Shown: positions 45,301-57,162 of the stretch, piece after piece | Numbering within the stretch: the first letter of the stretch is position 1 | Layout: each line of letters begins with the position of its first letter | Assembly (NCBI RefSeq): GCF_001659605.2 | Contig: NC_035170.2 | Span: 15,204,265 to 15,268,264, forward strand | Direction of reading: 5' to 3' | Length of the DNA: 64,000 bases | DNA from: Manihot esculenta | Lineage: Eukaryota > Streptophyta > Magnoliopsida > Malpighiales > Euphorbiaceae | Translations under genes and position numbers: made by a program | The notes under the pieces: generated by a model | Databases searched by the model: none | What the model was told of the DNA's origin: nothing | What the model saw: only the letters and a program-made list of their open reading frames with translations

Positions 45301-47332
45301 CTAAGTACCCCTGACATCCCTTCCTAAGCAACCTACGAGCCTGAAGAGCTGATATCAGACCTCTAGGTGTGCCCCTCTTGTCTCCTCTGAAGACGACCTC
45401 TGACCCGTTCTGATCTCTGAACCTGACTACCTTGTCCCTGCAGTCCAAGGTAGCTCCATGGGTAGATAGCCAATCCATCCCTAGAATGACGTCAAAGTCT
45501 GTCAAATCTAGAACCACAAGGTCGGCGGAGAGGCATCTTCCCTCAATAAAAACTGGACTGTACTGGCAGACTGACACTGCCACTGACGGGTCACACTTGG
45601 GTCCACTGACCCATAGGGGACACTCTAACCCAGAGACTATCAGACCTAACCTCTCAACGGCTCTCGGAGCAATAAATGAATGAGATGCACCCGGGTCCAT
45701 TAATGCATACACATCAGAACACCCAATGATGAGATTACCTGCCACCACGGTGTTGGATGTGTTGGCCTCCTGCTGAGTCATAGTGAAGATCCGTGCCGAA
45801 GCTGATGGACCTTCACCTCGGGAACCCGAAGAAGAGGCTGCCCCTCTCCCTCTACCTCTGCCACTGCCCTGAGTTGTGGCTGGAACTGCTGGCTGTGCCA
45901 CACTACCAGAAGCTGTCTGCTGGGGCTGGCCCATAAAAGGCGCTCTAGGACAATCCCGAGCTATGTGTCCCTCCTGTCCACATCTGAAACATGCATTAGT
46001 CCCAGCTCGACACACTCCCCTGTGCGGTCTTCCACATCTCTGGCATTCAGTACCATTTGAGCCTGAGCTCGAGCCACCGCCAAATCCCAGACCGGATTTC
46101 AACTTGTTCCAAAACTTATTCTTCTTCGGCTTCTTGGTGGTGCTATCCCACCTCTTCTTTCCTGAGCTCTGAGAAGAGAAACCTGGTCCTCCTCTGCTTG
46201 GGGTATTAACCCCTGAAGACTGGGTCACTGACTGCTTCACTGACCCCTCAACTATAGCACTTGCCTCCATTCTGCGAGCCATATCCACCACAGTGTGGAA
46301 ACTTTCTCTCTCAGCTGACTGAACCAACGAGGAGTACCTGGAATGCAGCTTCATAACATATTTCTTGGCTTTCTTCGTATCTGAATCTAGAGCTTGCCCT
46401 GAAAAAGGCAATAGCTCCAAGAATTTATCCGTGAACTCCTCTACACTCATGTGCTCTGACTGCCTCAGTTGCTCAAACTCAATCATTTTCAGTTCTCTAG
46501 AACTGTCTGGAAAAGCCCATCCAGCGAACTCATTCGCAAATTCTTCCCATGTCATACCGTCTAGTCTTGGGTCCACATAACACTTGAACCATTCCCGTGC
46601 CTTCTTGCACTTTAAAGTGAACCCTGCCATCTGAATGGCCCTGCTGTCACTTGCCCCTAGCTCATCAGTTATTGTTTTCACCACTCTCAGATATTCAAAG
46701 GGGTCATCCCCTGACTTGTATTTGGGAGCATCTAGCTTGAGGTAATCTGTCATCTTTACCTTGCTCCCATCAACTGAGCTAGGTCTAGGAGGTTGAGTAA
46801 CTGGGGCTGCTGGTTCTGTAGGTGGTGGAGGTGGAGGTGCAGCATTCCCCGAGGTGGGGTTTGCCGGATTTGGGTAGAAGGGTGAGGGTGGATAAGCTGG
46901 GTACTGTGCGTAAGGTGGGTAGAAAGGTGGATAAGGCATGTAGGTAGGGTAGGGGTTAAAGCTGGAGTAATCCGATGTACCTCCCATCGGATACCCTGAA
47001 CCCTGTGGGAAGGGTGGATAATGGGGTGGAAAACCATACCCCGAGGCCTGAACGCCTCCCTAAGACTCCCCTGTCCCTTCTTCCTGCATGCTCACATCCA
47101 GGTTCCCATCCCTCCTCTGATCCTCTTCCATAACCTCCCTCACATCTGAAGAGCTTCCTCCTCTATCAGTCCCCCTTCTGCTGGCATCAAAAGACCTTAT
47201 AGGGTCCCTTGACACTCTCTCTCTGTTGGCTCTACACGACATTGCCCTAGGCAATGTGGGAGGACGGGCGCTCGTGCCCTCATCCTCAGGTGGCACTCCA
47301 GTCAATCGCGCCGATCGACGAGTTCTTCTCAT
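42353..47332 (-). CDS. Element C gag-pol polyprotein (one in-frame TAG)
   Basis: From ATG at 47332 ([19 protein letters not shown]) the frame runs to 47060-47062, where a TAG replaces a Gln codon present in element B. It is then open for 1544 codons from the next ATG (46987) to 42353. Approximate residues counted from 46987: gag 1-300, zinc knuckle [15 protein letters not shown] near 330, protease [10 protein letters not shown] near 431, RT with FIDDIL near 766, RNase H (FCDASR near 915, [10 protein letters not shown]), integrase zinc finger near 1145-1165, core with DRGPQF near 1262 and [10 protein letters not shown] near 1300, and a C-terminal chromodomain-like segment (1495-1540, [16 protein letters not shown]). 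The domain order and chromodomain place it in the Tekay/Del chromoviruses, which integrate into heterochromatin. The TAG may abolish full gag unless it is read through or translation starts at 46987. Confidence 0.93.
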
Positions 47333-47340
47333 CCTATTCT

Positions 47341-47342
47341 CT
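47341..47342 (-). promoter_or_regulatory. Putative splice acceptor before gag of element C
   Basis: The minus strand reads CTGTTTTTCAG then AGAATAGG-ATG. The AG is 8 bases before the gag ATG, and the pyrimidine tract is shared by element B (near 50293). Paired with the donor at 49235-49234 it would remove 1895 nt including the PBS. Confidence 0.4.
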
Positions 47343-47592
47343 GAAAAACAGTTCATAACAAGCAAACATTAGCATCATATGGTTCATGTGGGCACACATG
47401 AACCCTCATCACATATACATCAGTCATACCATAGCATATCATTAATGCACATGCATAAAGTCATGGCATTTCACATCATCATACAAGACAGGACTCAACA
47501 TCCTATTCTAGTGGACATGACTTTCCTATTGTGCTTGACCTTCTATAACATCTATGAGCCCGACACTCTAGGTCCGACCATATGAACCTAGG

Positions 47593-47604
47593 GCTCTGAT
47601 ACCA
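47593..47604 (-). promoter_or_regulatory. Primer-binding site (initiator tRNA-Met) of element C
   Basis: Minus strand TGGTATCAGAGC, three bases downstream of the 5' LTR end, complementary to the 3' end of initiator tRNA-Met. Confidence 0.92.
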
Positions 47605-49233
47605 TTCTGTAACGCCCCGGAAATCCGGACCGCTACCGGCGCTAGGATCCAGGTCGACTTAAGGCCGCCGGGACCCGTAGCAAGCCTGACATATAACCTG
47701 TAAACCTGTATAATCCCATACATGATCAACAACATGCATAAAAATTAAAACTTTTCTTCATACATACTGTCATCAACTAACTCAACCTGTGCATACTCTG
47801 ATCATATACATAACATAGTCCCTCTGTGGGATCTCATCAAGCCTTAAAGGCAAAACAACCTGTGTTGAGTTAGTTTACATAAACATCATAACATAAGATC
47901 ATGTATATACAAGGGATTAACAATACATTATGGTCAAGCACAACTCTATCCTCAATAACCTCATTACATAACATCCTGAACATTTTTACATTACATCATA
48001 ATACATTTGTCATGTCCACAATCTAACTATTACATACATAGGACTTTTTTTTTTTTTCTTCTTGCCTTCTCTATCTATCCCGTACCTGCAAACCTGGGGG
48101 TTAGGGGAGAGGGGTGAGCTAGATGCCCAGTGAGTAGAACTGTAAAAAGAATATTAAAACATGCTATCATGGAATGTGTCACTGCACAAATAAATCACAC
48201 CACGGATGGACTGATTCAAAAATCCCTCAACTCCATGCCCGGCCCTATTATGGGCACCACAGGACTTCGTATTGCCCGGCCCTATTATGGGCACCACAGG
48301 ACTTCGTATTCGGAGTTATTGCCCGGCCCTATTATGGGCACCACAGGTCTTCGTATTGCCCGGCCCTATTATGGGCACCACAGGACTTCGTATTTAGAAG
48401 GCTAATGAATCATCCTAATGTCCATCCACTATCATCTATCACAACAATACAATGCGGCATAGTCGTGAATTCTAATGCAAACAACCTATAATATGATCAT
48501 GATGCATGAAGCATGATAAAAGCATTTCATTTCTTAATTTAAAAGGTTAAGCTTAGTTCCACTCACCTCTGGCTGACTCTGACAAACTCTGTAGCAGCTG
48601 GCTCACTGCTGGGGTCCTTGGTTCCTCGGGTCCGAACCTACACAGGTGGACTCTAATGAGGGACCAAACACACATAAACATAACTCTAATATACTCCCCA
48701 AAAACCCCCTAAAACATCCTGAAAATATCACATAGAGATATGCATGAAGTGGCTGAACAGGGCACTTTCGGCGGCACCTTCGGCGGCCGAAAGTCCTGGA
48801 CAGAGACGAAACTCAGGTAGGTTCGGCGGCACCTTCGGCGGCCGAAAGTCCCAGACAGAGACGAAAGTCTCTTTTCGGGGGCAACTTCGGCAGCCGAAAG
48901 GCCTGCCTCCCCAGCCATGTTCGGCGGCCGAAAGTGCCTTCGGCTGCCGAACCTGGTTTCTGCCAAAGGGCAGAAACTTGGCTCCCTTTGCACATTTTGC
49001 CTCCAAACCTTCCAAACATGCATATTTTTCAACCAAAGCATGCATACAAGTTCCTAGGGGCCTCAAACATGTATATACCCCATCTACAACACTCCAATCA
49101 CACACAATCAAGCTACATTGTTCAAAAAGTCATCAAAAACCCATAGGTTCAACATATACCCTAACATGCATTCTACCCCTTAAAACTTTATAAAACTTGT
49201 TTAAATCATACATTGAGCTTAAGATCGGCTCTT

Positions 49234-49235
49234 AC
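49234..49235 (-). promoter_or_regulatory. Putative splice donor in the 5' LTR of element C
   Basis: Minus strand CTTCAAGAG-GTAAGAG, a near-consensus donor about 205 nt downstream of the likely transcription start. The same site is kept in element B (near 52255) and as AGAG-GTAAGTG at 1283 in the solo LTR. Confidence 0.4.
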
Positions 49236-49470
49236 CTCTTGAAGATCGAGAGTTGAGGAGATCTAAACTTGGAGATGGGAGAAGTTCCAACTTTTGGTCT
49301 CCAAGCTCCAAAACTCGTTCTAAGCTCAAAGATCTTCAAAACCAAAGTTATAAACTTGTAAAGATCATGGAAAAAGGAAGGAAAAACTCAAGATTGGGGA
49401 AGGATGGCGGAATGCTCACCTTGGCCGAAATGGGGAGAAAAAGCTCGCCCATTTTCGGCTAAGGGACCCT

Positions 49471-49479
49471 CTTATAGGT
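49471..49479 (-). promoter_or_regulatory. Putative TATA box of element C
   Basis: Minus strand CCTATAAGAGGG, at the same place relative to GGCCAGCCAC as the TATAAAA of the solo LTR and element B. It would direct transcription of the element RNA. Confidence 0.45.
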
Positions 49480-49839
49480 GGCTGGCCAGACCACGTTCGG
49501 GGGCCGAATGTGCCTCCGCATCCATGTAAATGTTCGGCGGCCGAACTTGACTTTCGGCGGTCGAAACTGGACTTCCCTAACTCATGCTTTCGGGGGCCTA
49601 ACGTGCCTCCAAAACTCATGCATGTTCGGCGGCCGAACTTGACTTTCGGCGGCCGAACCTGAGTTTTCCTCCAATGTTATTTTCATGCAAAAACTCATTT
49701 AATTTCATACTTAAAACATTAAAATTCATGAAAACACTTTACAAAACATGTCTCTACCCTTCTAGAGGTCTCCGACATCCGAGATTCCACCGGACGGTAG
49801 GAATTCCGATACCGGAGTCTAGCCGGGTATTACACATTG

Positions 49840-50353
49840 GGTATTGTGAATATGGTGGGTAGTATGGTGGGTATGGCATCTGTGTGGGATAAGGGGTGAA
49901 GCTAGGGTAATCCGATGTACCTCCCATCGAATACCCGGGATGTTGTGAGAAGTGTGGGTAGTGGGGTGGCTGAACAAATCCCGAGGCCTGAGTGCCTCCT
50001 TGGGACTCTCCCATTCCCTCTTCTGACATGCTAACTCCCAGACTGCCATCCCTCCTCTGCTCTACATCCATATCATCCCCTATGTCCTCTGACATTCCTC
50101 CCTGAACTGTTCCCCTCACTGATCTGCTCCTACCCATATCTAGAGACCTTCTAGGGTCTCTTACTGCTCTTTCTCTGCTAGACCTACTAGACATTGCCTT
50201 AGGCAATGCTGGAGGACGGGCGCTCGTGCCCTCATCCTCAGGTGGCACTCCAGTCAATCGTGCCGATCGACGAGTTCCCCTCATCCTGTTTTCTGAAAAA
50301 CAGTATACATCACAAGCAAACATTAGCATCATATGGTTCATGTGGGCACACAT
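49840..50353 (-). pseudogene. Element B gag, N-terminal part
   Basis: Open frame with [17 protein letters not shown], acidic middle, then Pro/Tyr-rich HYPHFSQHPGYSMGGTSDY, ending at the CATTG duplication of element C. The frame resumes in phase on the other side of C (40012). The likely gag ATG is near 50286. Confidence 0.85.
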
Positions 50354-50533
50354 GAACCCGCATCACACATCATAGCATATCATTAATGCACATGCATATA
50401 ATCATGGCATTTCACATCATCATGTAAGACAGGACTCCACATCCTATCCTAGTGGACATGATCTTCCTATTGTGCTTGACCTTCTATAACATCTATGAGC
50501 CCAACACTTTAGGTCCGACCATATGAACCTAGG

Positions 50534-50545
50534 GCTCTGATACTA
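50534..50545 (-). promoter_or_regulatory. Mutated primer-binding site of element B
   Basis: Minus strand TAGTATCAGAGC, one base (second G to A) off the initiator tRNA-Met complement present in element C. Confidence 0.85.
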
Positions 50546-50548
50546 TTC

Positions 50549-52854
50549 TGTAACGACCCGAAAATCGGACCGCTACCGGCGCTAGGATCCAGATCGGCTT
50601 AAGGCCGCCGGGACCCGTAGCAAGCCTGACATCTAACCTGTAAACCTGTATAATCCCATACATGATCAACAACATACATAACAATTAAAACTTTTCTTTC
50701 CATTCATACACCAACTCAACCTGTGCATGCACTATACATAACATAGTCATAACATTGATCCCTCTGTGGGATCTCATCAGTGCCTCCAATGGGTGACATA
50801 ACATATGCTGAGTTGATTTACATAAACATCATAAAAATCTCTAAGATCATGTATAAAAAGGGATAGCAACAATCTATGGTCAAGCACACCTCTAACATCC
50901 ATAAACATCATCTCATTACATATCTAAACTGTACTTTTACATTACATCAAAATCATTTATCATGTCCACACTAACTAATACATAACCCAAACTTCATTAC
51001 TCTATCCGGACTCCTGCTCTATCCTGTACCTGCAAGCCTGGGGGTAAAGGGAGAGGGGTGAGCTAAAAGCCCAGTGAGCAGAACTATAAAACATATTAAC
51101 ACTATGCTCTATGAAATGCATCATAACACAGACAATTCACATAAGGGTTGAGTGAACTTGTCACCAATTAGTCCAAGCTAACTCTGTGCCAGGCCGTAGC
51201 ATGGGGTCCTGGTCTTCCTGTCATAACATACATTACTTACCATTGCCCCAGGGCCTCCTCTAGGCTCCTAGTCTTCGAGTCCTATAACCGTGCCAGGCCG
51301 TAGAATGGGGTCCTGGTCTTTCTTTACTCTGTGCCAGGCCGTAGAATGGGGTCCTGGTCTTCCTGTCATGGACTAATTGGGTCATCCAATATTCACCCAC
51401 ATCGACAATAATCGATGCAATGCGGCATATTCGTGAAAACTAATGCAATCATCCTATTGCATAATCATGATGCATGAAACATGATAAAACATTTAATTTC
51501 TCAATTTAAAAGATTTAGTTTGGTTCCACTCACCTCTGGCTGACTCTGACAACACCGAAGCAACTGAACTCACTGCTGGGGTCCTCGGTTCCTCGGGTCT
51601 GAACCTACACAGGTGGACTCAAATGAGGGACCAAACACACCTGAACATAACTATAAACTACTCCCCAAAAACCCCCTAAAACATCATGAAACAACCATAG
51701 AAAAACATGCAAAGGAGGCCTGGACAGGGCACTTTCGGCGGCAGATTCGGCGGCCGAAAGTCCCTCCAGAGCCGAAAGTCAGGCAGGTTCGGCGGCACCT
51801 TCGGCGGCCGAAACTCCCAGACAGAGACGAAACTCATGCATGTTCGGCAGCACTTTCGGCGGCCGAAACTGCCAGAAAGAGACGAAAGTCTCCTTTCGGG
51901 GGCAGGCTTCGGCAGCCGAAAGGCTGCCTCCCCAGCCATGTTCGGCGGCCGAAAGTCCTTCGGCTGCCAAACCTGATTTCTGCCAAAGGGCAGAAACTTG
52001 GCTCCTCTTGCACATTTCGCCTCCTAACCTTCCAAACATGCCTCAAACCTATTCTACAACACACATACACAAGCATGCATATTCCTAGGGGCTTCAAACC
52101 ATCATAAACCCCATCTACAACACATCAAGCATCCACATTGTTCATGAACATACATTTATACCCATAAACATAACCATAACCTAAACATGCATTCTAACCC
52201 ATAGATCTACTTAAAACTTACTTTAAACATGCAGTGAGCTTAAGATCGGCTCTTACCTCTTGAAGATCGAGAGAGCGACGACCTAAAACTCGGAGGTGGG
52301 AGAGAGTGGGTTCTTGAACCTCCAAGCTCCAAAACTTTGCTCAAAAGCTCAAATCTTCAAAACAAGGTTAAAACAAATGAAAATCTTGAAAGATCTAGAG
52401 GAAAAACATCAAAGATTGGTGAGGGATGGCAGAGAGCTCACCTTGGCCGAAAATGGGGAAAAAAAACTCGCCCGTTTTCGGCTAAGGGACCCTTTTATAG
52501 TGGCTGGCCAGGCCACGTTCGGGGGCCGAACGTGCCTCCGCATGCATGCCATGTTCAGCGGCCGAACTTGAGGTTCGGCGGCCGAACCTGGACTTCCCTC
52601 ACTTATGCCTTCGGGGGCCTAAAGCACTCCCGAAGTGCATGCATGTTCGGCGGCCGAACTAGGGGTTTGGCGGCCGAACCTGAGTTTTCCTCCAATGCTA
52701 TTTTCATGCAAAAACTCATTTTCTTTCATGCTTAAACATAAAATACATTAAAACATTTTATAAAAATATGGTTCTTACCCTTCTAGAGGCCTCCGACATC
52801 CAAGATTCCACCGGACGGTAGGAATCCCGATACCAGAGTCTAGCCGGGTATTAC
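50549..52854 (-). repeat. 5' LTR of element B
   Basis: 2306 bp. It starts TGTAACGACCCG on the plus strand but ends ...GGGTATTAC, missing the final A of the family, then passes straight into element A sequence. It carries CG-rich palindromes (51733-51970, 52515-52680) and GGCCGTAG...GGGGTCCTGG repeats (51182-51367). Confidence 0.92.
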
Positions 52855-53190
52855 TGTGATTAAAGAAGAGGTTGATAAGCTTTTAAGTGCAGAGTTGATA
52901 AAAGAAGTCCAATATCCCACATGGCTAGTTAACGCGGTCTTGGTATAACAGAAAATGAAGGATGTGTATAAAATTCACTGATTTGAATAAAGTTTATCCG
53001 AAAGATCATTACCAGTTGCCATCCATTGACAGATTGGTAGACTCGACCTCAGGTCATGCAGTGGTTTCTTTCCTTGATACCATTTTTGAAAACCACCAAA
53101 TCATGATAGACACAGAAGATGCAGAGAAAACCGTATTCATAACAGATGAAGGAGTTTACTGCTACAAAGTAATGATTTTTCATTAAAATC
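52855..53190 (+). pseudogene. Element A: reverse transcriptase remnant
   Basis: Continues the reading from 33209 (VIKEEVDKLLSAELIKEVQ), then after a shift FTDLNKVYPKDHYQLPSIDR and VVSFLDTIFENHQI, ending TVFITDEGVYCYKVM. These are the first RT motifs of a Tat-type gypsy element (FLDAFSGYHQI eroded to FLDTIFENHQI). The catalytic YxDD part and everything after it are deleted; the 3' LTR-like region follows. Confidence 0.8.
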
Positions 53191-53224
53191 ATGGAAGGCA
53201 GATCGAGACAAGCCATGTGCTCAG

Positions 53225-53810
53225 GATTGTGAAGATAACTGTCACCTTTAAATTTGAAAAATCGAAGACCAGTGGGGGACTTCTGATATAACACAAAATT
53301 GTCCAAGGTAGGCCATGTGCTGCCACTCGAAGACAGGGCCACGTGGCAAGAGTCTAAGCAGGTGATACTCGGTCCCACCAAAGGGAAAGAAGACCCAGAC
53401 ATTTTAGGTCTTAGCTCCTCGTTAAAACTTGCCCTCTCAACTATCGGGCGAGACTCCATAGGAAGTTACTGTTAGCGAATACAATCCAGCAGATCCCTAT
53501 AACACCTATACTCATGGAATTCCTTATCAATTAGCCAATACTAACTGGATTTTCAGCAAATTGGATAATTAACTCTATCTTCTTACAGTATAAAAACTAA
53601 TGATCATAGAGATTAAAGTACGTATTTTTACACATATACTCTTGAGTTTTAAGCAATTCTTTACATCCGTCCTTTTCTTCAGTTTACTGATTTAAGTGTC
53701 GGAGTGACTACTATAGGCGCCAACCACCTTACATTCTTTTTCTTGCAGAATAATCAATCACAACACAGTTTTGTTTCAGTCACATTAATATTATAATATG
53801 TAGTTATGTT
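53225..53810 (+). repeat. Putative 3' LTR of the ancient gypsy element A
   Basis: About 590 bp with a TATA-like CAGTATAAAAACTAATGATC (about 53586), GAGTTTTAAGCAATTCTTT, AAGTGTCGGAGTGAC, GGCGCCAACCACCTTACATTC and a CACAACACAGTTTTGTTTCAGTCACATTA end. The order parallels 31850-32230, though heavily diverged. Confidence 0.5.
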
Positions 53811-56800
53811 ATCGATCCCTTTATTTACTCTCTCCCTCTTTTACATCCTTTATACTTGATTAAACTTTTTATTAAATTTTATAATCAATTATATCATATA
53901 TTTACTATTGAATATTTGAACTTTGAATTTCAACAAAATACTCTTTGTACAAAATAAGAGTTAAAAAATGTAATTAGGTATAATTAATAAGTTAATTATA
54001 AGATGATTATTAGGGTTTTTTAGATAAACAATTAAGCATAAGATGATTATTAGGGTTTTTTAGATAAATAACTTTATTTTTGGAAAGCATTAGATAAATA
54101 ACTATATAATAATAAAAATTAATTATCAAATATAAATATAAAAATTAATTAATTTTAAAAATAAATGATTAAAATATTTGATAAAATTAAAATTAATAAA
54201 AATTTTCATTATTAAGAATTGGATTTTATAATAATGCTTAATAATAGAATTTTGAAAGCTATTATTTAGTTGCACAAATATGATTTAAATAAAAAATTAT
54301 TTATTTAATATTAATTGAATATTGTTATTCCTTAAAAATAAAATTTTGTAAATAATTTGAATGAAAGAAATTAAAGTTCCAATAATAATTATTAAGTATT
54401 TTAAATATAGTTGTCATTAAACTCCTTTTATTACATATTATGATTTTTTTAATTTTTGAGATATTTAAAATTTTTTTATTAATAGCAAATATTTATTTAT
54501 TAATTAAGATTTTAAAATTAATTTTTTTTATTTTAAATTTTCAACAATGAAAATTAATTTCACGATTTAATTTTGTGGTATTCTAATAATTGTAAAAAGG
54601 TGAATAAATATTTTATATAATATGAATAAAATCAAAAAAAGAAAAAAAAATATAATGTATATGTTGAAGATATAATAATTTATATCACCTAATTACTATT
54701 AATTGTTTCAATTAATTATAATAGTGTTAAAATATGACCTTAAAAACCATCAAATTAACTATAAAATTTTAATTACATAATTTTAAAAATAATATAAATC
54801 TGAACTCATTTTACTTTCAATAAAGATATTTATATATAAAATATTTAATCTATTTTAAAAATTAGTAAAATGCATGGGAATAATTTTTCTAGAAAAGGAA
54901 TATAAAAATTACTAAGTTTATTTTTTTAACTAAACATATTTTTTTATTATTTAAATTTTTACTAAATGATCCTTAATTACTCATATATACTAAACAAAAT
55001 AATTATAATTTATCTAGAATATAAAAATAATTAAAGTAAAAAGTTTATTTTAACCCCTTAACTGTTAACTAATAGTCAATTAAGTACTTAATTATAAGTC
55101 TAATCAATTCTCTTAACTTTTAATTTTGACCTAATTAATTCTATGTATTATAATTTTAAACCAATTAAATCAAATCAAATTAGTAATCCAAACATAATTC
55201 AGTTAAATATTCTATTATTAAAGTATTTTTAAATAAAAAAATAAAAAATGCCATCTCTAAAACTATGCTGCACTTAGTCTAATTTGGTGGTATATAAGAA
55301 AGTTTAGAGAGCATTATTAAGAGAAGAAGTGATAGAGATGCAAGAGGAAGGATACTAATTGATATTGTTTTTAGATTGGATGGGTAAGTAAATGACTATG
55401 GTGAGGAGATAAAGGTTGGGTTGTATTTCGATGATGATGATGATGGAGATGGGATGGAATGAAATTGAGTTAGATTTTGTGTATTAATTTTTTTTTATAA
55501 AATATTTATGTACTTTTATTTTAATTATTTAAAATATAAAATTAATATTTTATTTAATAAAAATTTACTTAATTAAATATTAAAAAGTTTGAAAATTGGA
55601 AGTTGTGAGATTTAATTAGATTCAAAAAATATTTAAATATTTAAATATTTAATTAACTATTAGCTAAATAATTAACGGGGTAAAATGAGTCTTTTACTAA
55701 TAATTTATCAAATTAAAAATTTTTTACTTAAATAGTAAGTTGTAATGTTTTTAAAAATGAATAGAGTTTAACATTTTATAAATTTTAAAAATTAAAAATA
55801 TTTATTAAAAGTAAACAATACAATTAAAAAATATTAAAAATTTATAATATTTTCATAAAATATATATATTTATTGAGATTTTTTTTATATAAACTTATTG
55901 AATAAAAAAGTCAAATATTTTAACTTTCATCATATTTAAAATTTGACCTTTTAATTTGGTATAATAAACTTAATTTTTTTATTAATTACCATTATAATAA
56001 AAATTAACAGTATTCGATTTAAATTAAAAAAATTAATAAAATTAAATTGATTTAAAAATTTGATTTAATTTTTTATTTATTTCAATTTGATTCGATTTTT
56101 AATTTAAAAAAAAATAATTATTTCTATTCGATTCGATTTTAATTAAAAAAAATTAAAAAAAATCAAACCGAACTGATTAGTAGTGATAATAATATATTAT
56201 TTTTAATAATATAGAGATATTAGATCATAATCAATATTAAAATATTTTAATTAAATTTTAAAATATTAAAAATAAGAGGTGAAAAATAAAAAATTTTAAA
56301 AAATTTAAATCCATCAAATTGAATCGAATCAAATTAAATTGATTTGATTCAATTTAATTTTTGACCAAAATCAATTCGATTTGATTTTTATAAATATTAA
56401 AATTTCAATTTTTGATTTATTCGGTTCGATTCAATTTTAAATCGAATCGACTAAATTATGACTTATAATTATAATTCGATTTTTTTTATACACTAAAAAT
56501 AAAAGTATAAATATAGACAAATTACTTGACGTTTTTTTGTACACTACTCTATTTTTAATTTGATATAGTATTAGATGCATTTTTCATTAAATTATTATGT
56601 ATTATAATTTAATTTAATTAAATTATTAATTTAATTAATCTTAAATTATTTAAATAAACTTTTAAAAAATATTTTATATTAATTTACTTTAATATTGCAC
56701 CATACCTCATCGGAGTAGTAATACTAATTTTTTAAAAGAAAAAAATTTTATTAATAAATAATTATTAATTAATTAAATATAAAGAATATAAAAGAAGGAA

Positions 56801-57162
56801 AGAGAATAAATGGAAAAATTTGTAATCTGAAAAAGGTGACCCAAATTGTAAGAAATTTAAACTTGAGGATGTTATTGAAATAAATTAAAATTAAATGATG
56901 AAAATAAAAGAGACTTAAAAATGAGTGAGTATTGATGAAAATTATTACTAAATTCAACGTTTACCTTTATCCCTTTATACCTTATTGGGCTTCTCTTTTC
57001 CTAAAATCTCAGCCCACCATCGGATGGTCCACCTCATCAACGGTCCAGAATCGTCTGTTTAATTTTCGAAATTCAAAATAAAAGGACTCAACAAACACCA
57101 AAATCATTATCAACACTACTTTCCGCGATTCACTGCTTCACTTGGGATCATCATAACTAACT
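53811..57162. other. AT-rich intergenic region upstream of TIC21
   Basis: About 3.3 kb without a supportable gene. It contains an AAT-rich stretch, GATGATGATGATGG near 55430, and a segment (56040-56465) dense in ATTCGATTTGATT words on both strands. The last 160 bp before 57163 should hold the TIC21 promoter and leader; no clear TATA box was identified. Confidence 0.55.
56040..56465. repeat. AT-rich element with inverted GATTCGATT words
   Basis: Words such as TTTGATTCGATTTTTAATTT (left) and AAATTGAATCGAATCAAATT (right), together with AAATCAAACCGAACTGATT and TTATTCGGTTCGATTC, recur in both orientations. This suggests an imperfect foldback or MITE. Ends and target duplication were not found. 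Confidence 0.4.

Larger units (their letters stand above)
40018..49834 (-). mobile_element. Element C: young full-length Ty3/gypsy Tekay/Del chromovirus
   Basis: A 9817-bp element with two 2227-bp LTRs (49834-47608 and 42244-40018) and a perfect 5-bp target duplication CATTG (40013-40017 and 49835-49839). Internal part: PBS 47604-47593, gag-pol 47332-42353, PPT 42259-42245. The LTRs differ at five sites by my reading. It is inserted in the gag frame of element B, in the same orientation. The only obvious coding defect is one TAG early in gag. Confidence 0.97.
47608..49834 (-). repeat. 5' LTR of element C
   Basis: 2227 bp, near-identical to 40018-42244 (five differences at 47972, 48003, 48294, 49527, 49561). 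It should contain the promoter (TATA near 49471-49479) and the start of the element RNA. Confidence 0.97.
33210..52854 (-). mobile_element. Element B: Ty3/gypsy Tekay/Del-type chromovirus (dead), split by element C
   Basis: Minus orientation: 5' LTR 52854-50549, mutated PBS 50545-50534, gag start 50353-49840, then after element C the rest of gag-pol 40012-35468, PPT 35383-35369, 3' LTR 35368-33210. Without element C it is about 9.8 kb, a full-length element. At least four premature stops make it non-functional. It inserted into the RT of element A: host reading continues from 33209 to 52855. The expected 5-bp duplication (CAACA on the left) and the final LTR base are absent at the right junction. 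Confidence 0.9.

Noticed and set aside
53049..53459. Minus-strand 136-codon open frame
   Set aside because: It overlaps the plus-strand RT remnant and the LTR-like region of element A, and shows no domain.
55270..55480. Possible exon with GATGATGATGATGG and a GTAAGT site
   Set aside because: No open frame of useful length or recognisable protein; probably simple-sequence expansion.
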